This document shows, piece after piece, positions 26,458 through 35,000 of a DNA stretch of 64,000 nucleotides. The notes under the pieces are model-generated. The model did not search any database. It saw only the letters and a program-made list of their open reading frames with translations, and was not told the DNA's origin. Numbering within the stretch: the first letter of the stretch is position 1; every line of letters begins with the position of its first letter. A program made the position numbers and the translations under genes. The stretch is from Rhizorhapis sp036570425 (GTDB taxonomy: Bacteria; Pseudomonadota; Alphaproteobacteria; Sphingomonadales; Sphingomonadaceae), in the NCBI GenBank assembly GCA_036570425.1, contig DATCYF010000023.1:186001-250000 (forward strand), read 5' to 3'.

Positions 26458-27422
26458 CAGGCAAGCTCCCTGCGCATGCGATACAGAAGGGCAAGAAAGA
26501 AAGGCGCACCCAGCAGGGACATGGCAATGCCAAGCCTTAGTTCCCCGGCGCTTGGCAGGATTCGTACGATGCTGTCGGCCAGCACAACCAGCAATGCGCC
26601 CGCCAATGCCGATGGCAGCAGCACCGCCGATGGCTTGTGTCCGACCAGCGGGCGAACAAGATGCGGCACGATCAGGCCTACAAAGCCGATAACACCCGCC
26701 GCGGCGACGGATGCGCCGACCGTGAGGCCGACGCCCAGCACCACAAGCCATTGCAGTCTTACCGTATCGATCCCCATGGACCGGGCCGCCGCTTCCCCCA
26801 GTGTCAGGGCGTCGAGCGCCCGTGCGGTGATGGCGAGTACGGCCATGCCCAGGCCCATGACTGGCAGCGCCAGGCGCACATCGTCCCAACTTCGGTCCGT
26901 CAGCGCACCCATCAGCCAGGTAATGATCTCGGACGCGGCGAAGGGTGTTGGCGCAAGGCTGATCATGAGAGCGGTGAGAGAGCCCGTCAGGCTGGAAAGG
27001 ATCATGCCCGCCAGCGTAAAGAGAATCAGGCTTCCCGACCTCCCCGCCAAAAGGGCCAGCAGGGCCATGCCGATGGCTGCGCCAGCCAGCGCGAAAAGGG
27101 GTAGCAGCAGCGCTGATGCGGCATAGCCAAAGAAGAGGGACGAAACGGCACCCAGCGCGGCGCTGGACGATACGCCGAAAAGCCCGGGATCGGCCAGCGG
27201 GTTACGCAAATAGCCCTGCATGACGGCACCCGCTATGCCCAATGCTGCGCCGATGGCCCCCCCCAGCAGTGTACGGGGCAGGCGCAGTTCCAGAATGATA
27301 AGCGATGCCAGGTCTCCACTGGCCCAGTCGTGTAGCGGTATCCAGACCTTGCCTGCCATAAGCGAAAGCAGGATGGCAAAAACCAGAGCGCCAGCCAGCA
27401 GAAGATTGAAGCGAGCGGTCAT
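26457..27422 (-). CDS. btuC: FecCD/BtuC-family permease of the cobalamin uptake operon
   Basis: 321 residues, ten predicted membrane helices. The BtuC/FecCD hallmarks are LRLPRTLLGGAIGAALGIAG, MQGYLRNPLADPGLFGVSSS and VGLIVPHLVRPLVGH. A homodimer would form the translocation channel. The start overlaps the substrate-binding protein gene by four bases, so the three genes are translated together. Confidence 0.94.
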   Translation of the reverse strand: MTARFNLLLAGALVFAILLSLMAGKVWIPLHDWASGDLASLIILELRLPRTLLGGAIGAALGIAGAVMQGYLRNPLADPGLFGVSSSAALGAVSSLFFGYAASALLLPLFALAGAAIGMALLALLAGRSGSLILFTLAGMILSSLTGSLTALMISLAPTPFAASEIITWLMGALTDRSWDDVRLALPVMGLGMAVLAITARALDALTLGEAAARSMGIDTVRLQWLVVLGVGLTVGASVAAAGVIGFVGLIVPHLVRPLVGHKPSAVLLPSALAGALLVVLADSIVRILPSAGELRLGIAMSLLGAPFFLALLYRMRRELA

Positions 27423-28282
27423 CGGGCATTCGCCTTGGGGGGACGAGCGGCCACGAACTGACCACTCACTGAGCGACGGACCTGTGACAGCCGGGTAACG
27501 GCATCAATGATGGCCGGTCCGGCACAATGCAGCAGGCGCGGCGGATAATCGCGGATAGCGACCTGTTCTGAAAGACGGCGCAGGGTCGGATGGGATAGCA
27601 TACGGTCCCGCCGCCCCTCCGCCGTGCTGGAAAATATCACGGACGGCGGGCGGGCAAGCAGATATTCAAGCGGCAGCACATCCCATTGCTGCAGGCCATA
27701 GGCGCTGCTCATGTTGCGGAAGCCGGTGCGGCGCAGCAGTTCGTCGGCCAACGTGCCCGCTCCAGGCACCATGCCGCCGCCTTGCCAGATCAGGGCAGGG
27801 ATCAATGTCTTGTCGCGAGGACGAGCCCTTTCAAGCGCAGCATCAATCGCGCTGTTCAGTCTTGCTCCCCGCGACGGTGCGCCTATGGCCTGCGCGATTT
27901 CGCTAATTTGGGTTCGGCTTTCCGAAACGCTTTGAGGCACATTGAACTGCATTAGCCGGATACCCAGTCTTTGCAGCGCGTGAATGGTCGGGAGCGCTAC
28001 GTGAGGCCCTGCAATTACCAGATCGGGCCGTTTCGCCAGCACTTCCTCCGCCGTGCCCGAAGTCGCGGCAAAATGGCTGGCCTGCTCTATCGGAATGGAC
28101 GTTGCTTGCGGATCGAGCGAATATTGGCTGATGGCTGCGATCTGTCCTGGATCGGCAATCCGCATCAACACTGCGTCGACGCAGGGATTGAGCGAAACGA
28201 TGCGTTGCGGTTTGGCCGCTGCAGCAACGGACTGCGGGAACACCCAAAGGATCGCTAAGGCCAGATATTTGAAAAATCGCAT
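27419..28282 (-). CDS. btuF: BtuF-like periplasmic substrate-binding protein
   Basis: 287 residues from the ATG with AGGGG seven bases upstream; two longer in-frame starts lack this. An N-terminal Sec signal peptide (MRFFKYLALAILWVFPQS...) is followed by the start of the mature lobe, RIVSLNPCVDAVLMRIADP, and RPDLVIAGPH, typical of class III (cobalamin/siderophore) binding proteins with one connecting helix. It delivers the substrate to BtuCD. First gene after the B12 riboswitch. Confidence 0.88.
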   Translation of the reverse strand: MRFFKYLALAILWVFPQSVAAAAKPQRIVSLNPCVDAVLMRIADPGQIAAISQYSLDPQATSIPIEQASHFAATSGTAEEVLAKRPDLVIAGPHVALPTIHALQRLGIRLMQFNVPQSVSESRTQISEIAQAIGAPSRGARLNSAIDAALERARPRDKTLIPALIWQGGGMVPGAGTLADELLRRTGFRNMSSAYGLQQWDVLPLEYLLARPPSVIFSSTAEGRRDRMLSHPTLRRLSEQVAIRDYPPRLLHCAGPAIIDAVTRLSQVRRSVSGQFVAARPPKANAR

Positions 28283-28714
28283 ACGCACGCCCCTGAACAA
28301 CAACATGGGGCCGTTACGCGATTGGCTTGGCTGATGCCTCACCTGCGACCCCAACAGCGTCGTCATACGAGGGATATCCCCGTTTCGCCCGACACACCCC
28401 GTCCGCGCAAAGAACGACTGCGTCAGGCAGGTCTCCTGGCTCCCGGGTCACTGTTCCTGCCCCGCCTTCCCGGATGACATCCAGTGGCATGAAGGGCCGG
28501 AACTCGCCGGTCACAGTTGCGGGGGCAGCGCCGGATCGCGGACGCGAGTCCATTTCCGGCTTCCCTTTTCATCCCCTTTCGGGGAACCTGTCGCGGCGCG
28601 ACTGATAGTGCCCGGCGCCTTGATCCGCAAGCCCATGAATAACGCGTCGGTTGCGGCGGAGGAGCACAGCGGATAATCAGACGAGACTCCCGCCTTTCAG
28701 TTTGCGAGATCCAT
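28283..28714. other. divergent control region holding the B12 riboswitch
   Basis: 432 bases between btuF (minus) and the phosphoribosyltransferase (plus). It is mostly occupied by the minus-strand cobalamin riboswitch and its expression platform down to btuF. The remaining 110 bases or so next to the plus-strand gene hold no feature I can name. Confidence 0.6.
28418..28596 (-). ncRNA. cobalamin (B12) riboswitch controlling btuFCD
   Basis: Read on the minus strand, the conserved blocks appear in order: GACAGGTTCCCCGAAAGGGG, ATGAAAAGGGAAGCCGG, GCTGCCCCCGCAACTGTGA, CATGCCACTG, CCGGGAAGGCGGGG and the B12 box GCCAGGAGACCTGCCTGACG. This is a full class I cobalamin aptamer. It ends about 136 bases before btuF, leaving room for an expression platform. 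Adenosylcobalamin binding is expected to shut the operon down. Confidence 0.97.
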
Positions 28715-29245
28715 GTGACCAGTGCTGCCCCGCCTGACCTTCATTATATCACCTACGAGGATTATCTGAGCGGCGTTCGCGCTATCATGGCGGCAGTGCG
28801 CGCCAACGCATGGTTGCCCGATTTCGTGGTGGGGGTTGGCCGGGGTGGCCTCGCTCCAGCAGTGTTCATCTCCCACGGCCTGAGCGTTCCGATGCTGTCG
28901 GTGGATCATTCCACCAAATTAGCTGGCTTCGCCGACGAATTGCTGGCGAAGCTGGCGGGGCTTGCCAGGGAAGGCCGCAAGCTGCTGTTCGTCGACGATA
29001 TCAACGACAGCGGCTCCACCGTGACTTACATTCGGGAGATGTTGGCCAAGCAAGGGGCGGTGGCGGAGAATGTTCGGTTTGCCGTGCTCATCAACAACAT
29101 CTGCTCACGCGCGAGAGTGGATTATTGGTCGCGGGAAATTGACCGCAACATGCACAAGGACTGGTTCGTTTTTCCGTGGGAAGCGATGGGAACGAGAGAC
29201 GCGCTCATTGACGATGCCAATGCGGTGCCGGAGCGGTTGCGCTGA
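28715..29245 (+). CDS. purine-type phosphoribosyltransferase
   Basis: 176 residues from a GTG. The PRPP-binding motif LLFVDDINDSGST and the N-terminal FVVGVGRGGLAPAV loop define a type I phosphoribosyltransferase. The compact size and the WYS-type end (DYWSREIDRNMHKDWFVFPW) resemble hypoxanthine/xanthine-guanine (Gpt-like) enzymes, which salvage purine bases with PRPP. The exact base cannot be read from the sequence. Divergent from the B12 operon. Confidence 0.88.
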   Translation: MTSAAPPDLHYITYEDYLSGVRAIMAAVRANAWLPDFVVGVGRGGLAPAVFISHGLSVPMLSVDHSTKLAGFADELLAKLAGLAREGRKLLFVDDINDSGSTVTYIREMLAKQGAVAENVRFAVLINNICSRARVDYWSREIDRNMHKDWFVFPWEAMGTRDALIDDANAVPERLR

Positions 29246-29281
29246 CCCAGAAAATTTACGCGATAACGGCGGTGCGAGCAG

Positions 29282-29701
29282 GTGGAGGGGAGCTTGGCTG
29301 ATCACCGATCGTCGAAGCCGCTGCACCGGGCTGCGCGTGCCGGTTGGCTCATGTTGGGGTTCATTTGGGTGGGTATAGGTGCGGTAGGCGCGTTCGTGCC
29401 CCTGCTGCCAACAACGATCTTCATCATTCTCGCCCTTGGCTGCTTTGCGCGGTCTTCACCACGGCTCGAACATTGGCTGCTCAACCATGAGCGGTTCGGA
29501 CCGGCGCTCCGCGCATGGCGTGACCAACGCGCCATTTCCAGAAGCGCAAAGCGCGCAGCCTGTATCGGCATGACAGTGGGTTATGGTCTGTTCTGTGTGA
29601 GCGTGCGGCCAAGCCCGTTGCTGGCATTCGCCGTGGCCGCAGGGCTGGCCGCTTGTGCGGCCTATGTGCTATCCCGCCCTCAGCCTCGAAACGGGATCTG
29701 A
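29282..29701 (+). CDS. YbaN/DUF454 family inner-membrane protein
   Basis: Up to 139 residues from a GTG; a TTG at 29294 with GGAGGGG directly upstream may be the real start. Two or three membrane helices. The family block GAVGAFVPLLPTTIFIILAL followed by CFARSSPRLEHWLLNHERFG is diagnostic of DUF454/YbaN. Function unknown. It is followed by the terminator-like hairpin in front of argD. Confidence 0.88.
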   Translation: MEGSLADHRSSKPLHRAARAGWLMLGFIWVGIGAVGAFVPLLPTTIFIILALGCFARSSPRLEHWLLNHERFGPALRAWRDQRAISRSAKRAACIGMTVGYGLFCVSVRPSPLLAFAVAAGLAACAAYVLSRPQPRNGI

Positions 29702-29729
29702 CCGGAACGCTTGGCCCCATCCACAACAA

Positions 29730-29759
29730 TTGACGAAGCGGCCTTCCACCTTGTATATG
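29730..29759 (+). promoter_or_regulatory. candidate sigma-70-type promoter upstream of argD
   Basis: TTGACG (29730-29735), then GTATAT/TATATG (29753-29759) at 17-18 bases spacing. The predicted start of transcription is near 29766, about 70 bases before argD and just ahead of the terminator-like hairpin at 29775. Confidence 0.5.
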
Positions 29760-29774
29760 GCTCCCTGCATAAAG

Positions 29775-29800
29775 GGCGGTCCGGACGGGACCGCCTTTTT
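29775..29800 (+). terminator. rho-independent terminator or attenuator between ybaN-like gene and argD
   Basis: GGCGGTCC (29775-29782) and GGACCGCC (29788-29795) with a 5-base loop, then TTTTT. It can terminate read-through from the upstream gene. If the promoter at 29730 is used, it lies within the first 35 bases of the argD transcript and would act as an attenuator. Confidence 0.75.
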
Positions 29801-29837
29801 GCTTTGATTCAAACGCCCATCAGAGGAAGGCCAAGCC

Positions 29838-31025
29838 ATGTCGATCACGCCGCTCATGCCCGTATATCCCCGGTGCGATGTGCGTCCGGTCCGAGGCGAG
29901 GGCTGCTACCTGATCGGCGAACGTGGTGAGCGTTATCTGGATTTCGCCAGCGGTATTGCCGTCAATCTGCTGGGCCATGGTCATCCGCATCTCGTGAAGG
30001 CCATTCAAAAACAGGCCGCGACCCTGATGCATGTGTCGAACCTGTATGGCAGCCCCCAGGGCGAGAAGCTGGCGCAGCGGCTGGTGGATAACACCTTTGC
30101 CGACACGGTGTTCTTCACCAATAGCGGTGCGGAGGCGCTGGAATGCGCCATCAAGACGGCGCGCCGCTATCATTATGCCAATGGCAATCCGCAGAAGCAC
30201 AAACTCATAACCTTCTCCAACGCTTTTCATGGCCGGACGCTGGGCACCATCTCGGCAACCGATCAGCCCAAGATGCGCGATGGCTTCGAGCCGCTGCTGC
30301 CTGGCTTCCAGGTAGTGAAGTTCAATGATCTGGAAGCGGCTCTCGCGGCGGTAGATGACGAGACGGCCGGCTTCCTTCTGGAACCCATTCAGGGGGAAGG
30401 CGGTATATTACCGGCGACGCAGACGTTTCTTGAAGGTCTGCGCGCGGTTTGCGACGAAAAGGACATGCTCCTCATATTTGATGAAGTGCAGTGCGGGGTC
30501 ATGCGTACGGGCAGCTTCTTCGCCTATCAGCAATATGGCATTGTCCCCGACATCATGGCGATCGCAAAAGGCATTGGCGGCGGTTTCCCGCTCGGGGCCT
30601 GCCTTGCCAGTGAAAAGGCCGCAAAAGGCATGGTGTTCGGTACGCATGGTTCTACCTATGGCGGCAATCCGCTCGCGATGGCGGCGGGCAACGCAGTGCT
30701 TGACGTGATCCTTGAGCCGGACTTTGCCGAGCATGTGCAGCAAATGGGAGAGCGGCTCCGCGCCAGTCTGGAGCAGCTTATCCCTAACCATGACGCACTG
30801 TTCGAAAGTGTGCGCGGCAGGGGGCTGATGCTGGGTATCAGACTGAAATCGGACAGCCGTGCCTTTGTCGCGCATTTGCGAGACAAGCATGGGCTGCTCA
30901 CCGTGGCGGGCGGCGACAATGTCGTGCGCATCCTGCCGCCGCTGGTGATCGAGGAAAGCCATATCGCCGAATGCATTGAAAAGCTTTCGGCTGGCGCACG
31001 GAATTATGAGGCTCCGGCCTCCTGA
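29838..31025 (+). CDS. argD: acetylornithine aminotransferase
   Basis: 395 residues, AGAGGAAGG ahead of the ATG. Class III aminotransferase with LDFASGIAVNLLGHGHP, FTNSGAEALECAIKTAR, LIFDEVQCGVMRTG and the PLP lysine in IAKGIGGGFPLGA. It converts N-acetylglutamate semialdehyde to N-acetylornithine in arginine synthesis, and such enzymes often also serve lysine synthesis. argF follows 50 bases later. Confidence 0.95.
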   Translation: MSITPLMPVYPRCDVRPVRGEGCYLIGERGERYLDFASGIAVNLLGHGHPHLVKAIQKQAATLMHVSNLYGSPQGEKLAQRLVDNTFADTVFFTNSGAEALECAIKTARRYHYANGNPQKHKLITFSNAFHGRTLGTISATDQPKMRDGFEPLLPGFQVVKFNDLEAALAAVDDETAGFLLEPIQGEGGILPATQTFLEGLRAVCDEKDMLLIFDEVQCGVMRTGSFFAYQQYGIVPDIMAIAKGIGGGFPLGACLASEKAAKGMVFGTHGSTYGGNPLAMAAGNAVLDVILEPDFAEHVQQMGERLRASLEQLIPNHDALFESVRGRGLMLGIRLKSDSRAFVAHLRDKHGLLTVAGGDNVVRILPPLVIEESHIAECIEKLSAGARNYEAPAS

Positions 31026-31075
31026 ACGGAAATCTTCTCTCTGCCCTTTCGGGGGCGGGGTTGAAAGGCTTTGAG

Positions 31076-32005
31076 ATGACGAGACATTTTCTGAACCTGT
31101 CCGACGCGGGCGGTGATGCCATTGCAGCGATGTTGAACGACGCGCAGGAACGCAAGGCAAAGCGCGCAAAATGGCCCAAGGGCTCTGCTGATGCGGATAT
31201 GCCGCTGGATGGCCATGTGCTGGGCATGATCTTTGAAAAGAACTCCACCCGCACGCGTGTGTCCTTCGACATGGCAATCCGTCAGCTTGGCGGCACAAGC
31301 ATCGTCATGGACGGCGGTTCCATGCAGCTTGGGCGCGGAGAGACGGTAGCAGACACGGCGCGAGTCCTTTCCCGCTATGTCGACGCAATCATGATCCGCA
31401 CGGATGATCACGCCAAGATTGAGGAACTGGCGCGCTATGCCACCGTTCCCGTCATCAACGGCCTGACGGACCTGTCGCATCCCTGCCAGATCATGGCGGA
31501 CCTGCTGACGGTCATCGAACACGGAAAGGCGCTGCCCGGCCTGGAGTGGGCATGGTTGGGCGACGGCAATAACGTCCTGCATTCAATCATCGAGGCTGCG
31601 GGCCTGATGAAATTCAACGTCCGCATTGGCGTGCCCAAAGGGTATGAGCCTGATCCGTCTTTCGCGGATACAGCACGCGCTCTGGGCGCCAAGGTGACGC
31701 TGACGCATGATGCGGCCGAGGCGGCGCGCGGGGCGGATGTCGTCGTCACGGATACCTGGATTTCCATGGGGCAGTCACATGCCGACGAAAAGCTAAAGGC
31801 CATGATGCCCTTCCAGGTGAATGAGGCCCTGATGGGACTAGCGAAACCTGACGCCAAATTCCTTCACTGCCTGCCCGCGCATCGCGGCGAGGAGGTGGTT
31901 GATGCGGTATTGGATGGTCCGCAATCGGTGATCTGGGATGAAGCGGAAAATCGCCTTCACGCGCAAAAGTCCGTGCTGCTTTGGGCTATCGGGCAGCTTG
32001 GTTGA
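31076..32005 (+). CDS. argF: ornithine carbamoyltransferase
   Basis: 309 residues from the ATG with AAAGG upstream; a TTG 15 bases earlier is unlikely. The carbamoyl-phosphate motif NSTRTRVSF, the HPCQ motif in LTDLSHPCQIMADLL and the ornithine-binding FLHCLPAHRGEEV are all present. It forms citrulline from ornithine and carbamoyl phosphate. The argD-argF order with hslO behind it is common in alphaproteobacteria. Confidence 0.97.
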   Translation: MTRHFLNLSDAGGDAIAAMLNDAQERKAKRAKWPKGSADADMPLDGHVLGMIFEKNSTRTRVSFDMAIRQLGGTSIVMDGGSMQLGRGETVADTARVLSRYVDAIMIRTDDHAKIEELARYATVPVINGLTDLSHPCQIMADLLTVIEHGKALPGLEWAWLGDGNNVLHSIIEAAGLMKFNVRIGVPKGYEPDPSFADTARALGAKVTLTHDAAEAARGADVVVTDTWISMGQSHADEKLKAMMPFQVNEALMGLAKPDAKFLHCLPAHRGEEVVDAVLDGPQSVIWDEAENRLHAQKSVLLWAIGQLG

Positions 32006-32032
32006 GATTTTTCGATCTGTTCCTATCTAGGC

Positions 32033-32115
32033 TCCGTTCGGTCAGGCGCCTCGACTGCGCATAGCCTGAACTTTTCAGTGCATCACGTCCCATCGATGTC
32101 GTCGGGACGAACGGA
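32033..32115. repeat. inverted CCGTTCG/CGAACGG ends of a degenerate dispersed element
   Basis: CCGTTCGGTCAGGCGCCTCG (32033 on) at one end and GACGAACGG (about 32107-32115) at the other resemble the outward ends of the same sphingomonad repeat family seen elsewhere in the window. It fills most of the argF-hslO gap. The right end contains the GGAG of the hslO ribosome site. Confidence 0.4.
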
Positions 32116-32124
32116 GTTTATGTT

Positions 32125-33036
32125 TTGGATAACCTTCAGTCGGCCGATCGCGACCGCGCCCTCGGCTTTACCATAGCGTCGCGCCACGCGCGGGGACGCG
32201 TTGTGCGCTTGGGGCCGGTGCTGGACGCGATATTGTCAGCCCACAGCTATCCGCCCGTAATCGCGCAGTTGCTGGCTGAAGCCTTGACGCTGGCTGCACT
32301 GCTCGGAACCATGCTGAAGGATGCAGACGGGCAGCTTACACTGCAAGCGCAAACCGAAAATGGCGTCGTCGAACTGCTGGTTTGCGATTATAAGGGCGGC
32401 GAGTTGCGCGGCTATGTAAAATATGATGCGGATCGCCTGGCCGAACAGCCTGCCGAGCCCTCGCTATTTGCCTTGTTCGGTAAAGGCTATCTTGCGATCA
32501 CTTTCGACCAGGCAGTATCTGGTGAGCGTTATCAGGGTATCGTCCCTTTGGAAGGCTCCTCGCTTGCCGCCGCCGCGGAGCATTATTTCGTCCAGTCGGA
32601 GCAGATACCGAGCTTTGTGCGGATCGCCGTGCGCTCCGACGAAGGGCAGGGACATCTTGCCGCAGGCCTGCTGGTCCAGCATCTTCCGGAAGGTGAGGAA
32701 GGACGCGAACGATTGCACGTCCGGCTCGACCATCCGGAATGGGAGCATGTGCATGTCCTCGCGGAAACGCTGAAGAACGAGGAATTGACTGATCCACATC
32801 TCCCATTGGAGGAGATCGTCTGGCGTCTGTTCCATGAAGAAGAGGAGGTTCGGGTGCTGACGCCAACGGCGTTGGGCCGGGGCTGTCGCTGCAATATCGA
32901 TCATATTCGCGACGTCATCAGCCGTTTCCCTGCTGACCAGCGCGCTGAAATGGCGGATGAGCTTGGCGCAATCAGCGTTGATTGCGCCTTTTGCTCACGC
33001 ATTTTCGAAGTGAACGCCTATAGCCTTGAGAATTAG
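32125..33036 (+). CDS. hslO: Hsp33 redox-regulated holdase chaperone
   Basis: 303 residues from a TTG with GGAG eight bases upstream; no in-frame ATG is nearby. The C-terminal zinc site is visible as CRC (GRGCRCNIDHI) and CAFC (VDCAFCSRIF), the CxC...CxxC pattern of Hsp33. Zinc release on oxidation activates the holdase. The N-terminal part carries the fold-defining LAEALTLAALLGTMLKDADG. Likely co-transcribed with argDF. Confidence 0.94.
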   Translation: MDNLQSADRDRALGFTIASRHARGRVVRLGPVLDAILSAHSYPPVIAQLLAEALTLAALLGTMLKDADGQLTLQAQTENGVVELLVCDYKGGELRGYVKYDADRLAEQPAEPSLFALFGKGYLAITFDQAVSGERYQGIVPLEGSSLAAAAEHYFVQSEQIPSFVRIAVRSDEGQGHLAAGLLVQHLPEGEEGRERLHVRLDHPEWEHVHVLAETLKNEELTDPHLPLEEIVWRLFHEEEEVRVLTPTALGRGCRCNIDHIRDVISRFPADQRAEMADELGAISVDCAFCSRIFEVNAYSLEN

Positions 33037-33197
33037 GAACACGAGTGCAATTAGCCAAAGTTGCTCCTGATGATCTGCCGATTTTCGCCACCTTGTGTTA
33101 TTAATTTGCCCTAATTCCTCCCTATATATGCATGCGGGGACGTAACGCCGCTGCATAGTCGAAAGGCGCTTTGTGGCCGCTGGGGGATATCGACGTG

Positions 33198-33608
33198 ATG
33201 AGATCACAGTTGCAACGCATGGCCGTTTTCGGCGGTTTGTTGGCTGGCGCCTTTGGCAGTTCCGCGCCTGCGCGCGCACCGGAGCTGAGTGTGCTTGATC
33301 GACTGGAAAAGGGTGCATGGGAATTGCGCGGGAGAGGGGCTGGAGGGCCGGTTTTCAACCTCTGCCTGGGTGATCCGCGTCAGTTGATGCAGGTACGCCA
33401 CCACCATCATCGATGTGTCCAGCGCGTCGTCGAGGCCAAGGCCAATGCAGTCACGGTCCATTATAGCTGCCCCGGAGCCGGTCAGGGCCGCACAACGCTA
33501 CGTATCGAAACGCGCGAGCTTGTGCAGATGCATACACAGGGCGTGGCGCAAAGCGCACCCTTTTCGCTGGCACTGGAAGGGCGCCACAAGGGTAAGTGTC
33601 ACCGCTAA
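33198..33608 (+). CDS. secreted protein of unknown function, DUF3617-like
   Basis: 136 residues from MRSQLQRMAVFGG; a start 27 bases upstream is also in frame. A Sec signal peptide ends near PARA. The mature part has the spaced pattern of DUF3617 proteins: LEKGAWELRG near the start, CLGD, a paired Cys further on, and EGRHKGKC at the end. This is a tentative family call. Periplasmic. It precedes queC by 64 bases. Confidence 0.65.
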   Translation: MRSQLQRMAVFGGLLAGAFGSSAPARAPELSVLDRLEKGAWELRGRGAGGPVFNLCLGDPRQLMQVRHHHHRCVQRVVEAKANAVTVHYSCPGAGQGRTTLRIETRELVQMHTQGVAQSAPFSLALEGRHKGKCHR

Positions 33609-33672
33609 GGCGTTGCTTCGCCGCCGCTCACCACTTGCAAGCTGGGATTGAGAGGCGTAGCGGGCTTTGGGC

Positions 33673-34362
33673 ATGTCCGATCATCAAAAAAGCGCCGTAG
33701 TTCTCCTTTCCGGGGGGCTCGATTCAATGGTCTCCGCCGCGCTGGCGCGTGAGGCTGGCTATGCCCTGCATGCGCTGACCGTTGATTACAATCAGCGAAA
33801 CCGTCTGGAACTGCAATCGGCTGATCGGATTGCAAAGGCGCTGGGCGCGTGTTCGCATATTGTATTGCCCATCAATTTGAGGGCATTTGGCGGTTCAGCG
33901 CTGACCGCTGATATCGAGGTTCCCAAGGATGGAGTGGATGGTTCGATCCCGATCACATATGTGCCGGCGCGTAACACTATCTTCCTCTCGCTGGCGTTAG
34001 GGCTGGCAGAAGCGCGTGGCGCACGTGACCTTTTCATCGGGGTCAACGCCCTTGATTTTTCGGGCTATCCCGACTGCCGCCCTGAATTCATTCAGGCGTT
34101 TGAGGCAATGGCTGCAATCGCAACCCGCGCTGGTACGGAAGGCGAGACGTTCAAAATCCATGCGCCGCTTCAATATATGAGCAAAGCCGATATCGCAGTA
34201 GAGGCGCAGCGCCTTGGTCTTGATGCGGGTATGAGCTGGTCGTGCTATGATCCGACGCCCGATGGCAAGCATTGCGGCTTGTGTGATAGCTGTCGCTTGC
34301 GGCACAAGGGGTTTGAGGAGGCAGGCCTGCCCGACCCTACGCTGTACGCCAGTTTGCCATGA
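33673..34362 (+). CDS. queC: 7-cyano-7-deazaguanine (preQ0) synthase
   Basis: 229 residues from ATG; a TTG two codons earlier is possible. N-type ATP pyrophosphatase loop LLSGGLDSMVS and a C-terminal zinc site formed by four cysteines in WSCYDPTPDGKHCGLCDSC. It turns 7-carboxy-7-deazaguanine into preQ0 for queuosine. It overlaps queE by ATGA, so enzyme and substrate supplier are coupled. Confidence 0.96.
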   Translation: MSDHQKSAVVLLSGGLDSMVSAALAREAGYALHALTVDYNQRNRLELQSADRIAKALGACSHIVLPINLRAFGGSALTADIEVPKDGVDGSIPITYVPARNTIFLSLALGLAEARGARDLFIGVNALDFSGYPDCRPEFIQAFEAMAAIATRAGTEGETFKIHAPLQYMSKADIAVEAQRLGLDAGMSWSCYDPTPDGKHCGLCDSCRLRHKGFEEAGLPDPTLYASLP

Positions 34363-34991
34363 GTTACGCCGTAAAGGAAATGTTCCTCACCCTTCAGGGA
34401 GAAGGGGTGCAGGCAGGACGCCGTGCGGTATTCTTGCGCTTTGCAGGCTGCAACCTCTGGTCAGGCCGGGAGCAAGACCGTGCGGAAGCTGTCTGCCGTT
34501 TCTGCGACACCGATTTCGTCGGCACGGCGGGCGAGGGTGGCGGCAAATTTACAAGCGCAGAGGCGCTGGCTGACGCTGCGCTTCAGTTCTGGGGCAAGGC
34601 AGAGGGTCAGCGCTTTATCGTTCTCACTGGTGGCGAACCCATGCTGCAGGTGGACGACGCGCTGGTCGATGCATTGCATGCTCGCGATTTTGAAATCGCC
34701 ATGGAAAGCAACGGCACGCTTCCCGCACATCGGGGGATCGATTGGATTTGCATCAGCCCCAAGGCGGGAAGCGAAGTGGTGCAGCGTTCAGGCCATGAAT
34801 TGAAGCTGGTCTGGCCGCAACCCGGCAGCGATGTTGAGGTGCTGGAAAAATGGGCTTTTGATCATTTTCTGATCCAGCCGCTCGATGATCAAAATGCGAA
34901 GGCCAATCATCAAGCGGCAATAGATTTCGTCCTCGCCCGGCCCAAATGGCGTCTTTCCTTACAGGCGCATAAATATCTGGGGCTGCGGTAA
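34359..34991 (+). CDS. queE: 7-carboxy-7-deazaguanine synthase (radical SAM)
   Basis: 210 residues. The cluster cysteines show the long spacing of one QueE subclass, Cx14Cx2C, in CNLWSGREQDRAEAVCRFC, in place of CxxxCxxC. VLTGGEPMLQ and the MESNGT motif bind SAM and substrate. It contracts carboxytetrahydropterin to 7-carboxy-7-deazaguanine, the substrate of QueC. Convergent with the next gene, nine bases away. Confidence 0.95.
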   Translation: MSYAVKEMFLTLQGEGVQAGRRAVFLRFAGCNLWSGREQDRAEAVCRFCDTDFVGTAGEGGGKFTSAEALADAALQFWGKAEGQRFIVLTGGEPMLQVDDALVDALHARDFEIAMESNGTLPAHRGIDWICISPKAGSEVVQRSGHELKLVWPQPGSDVEVLEKWAFDHFLIQPLDDQNAKANHQAAIDFVLARPKWRLSLQAHKYLGLR

Positions 34992-35000
34992 ACGCTGGTT

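Noticed and set aside
33609..33672. preQ1 riboswitch upstream of queC
   Set aside because: The gap is short and shows none of the preQ1 aptamer features.
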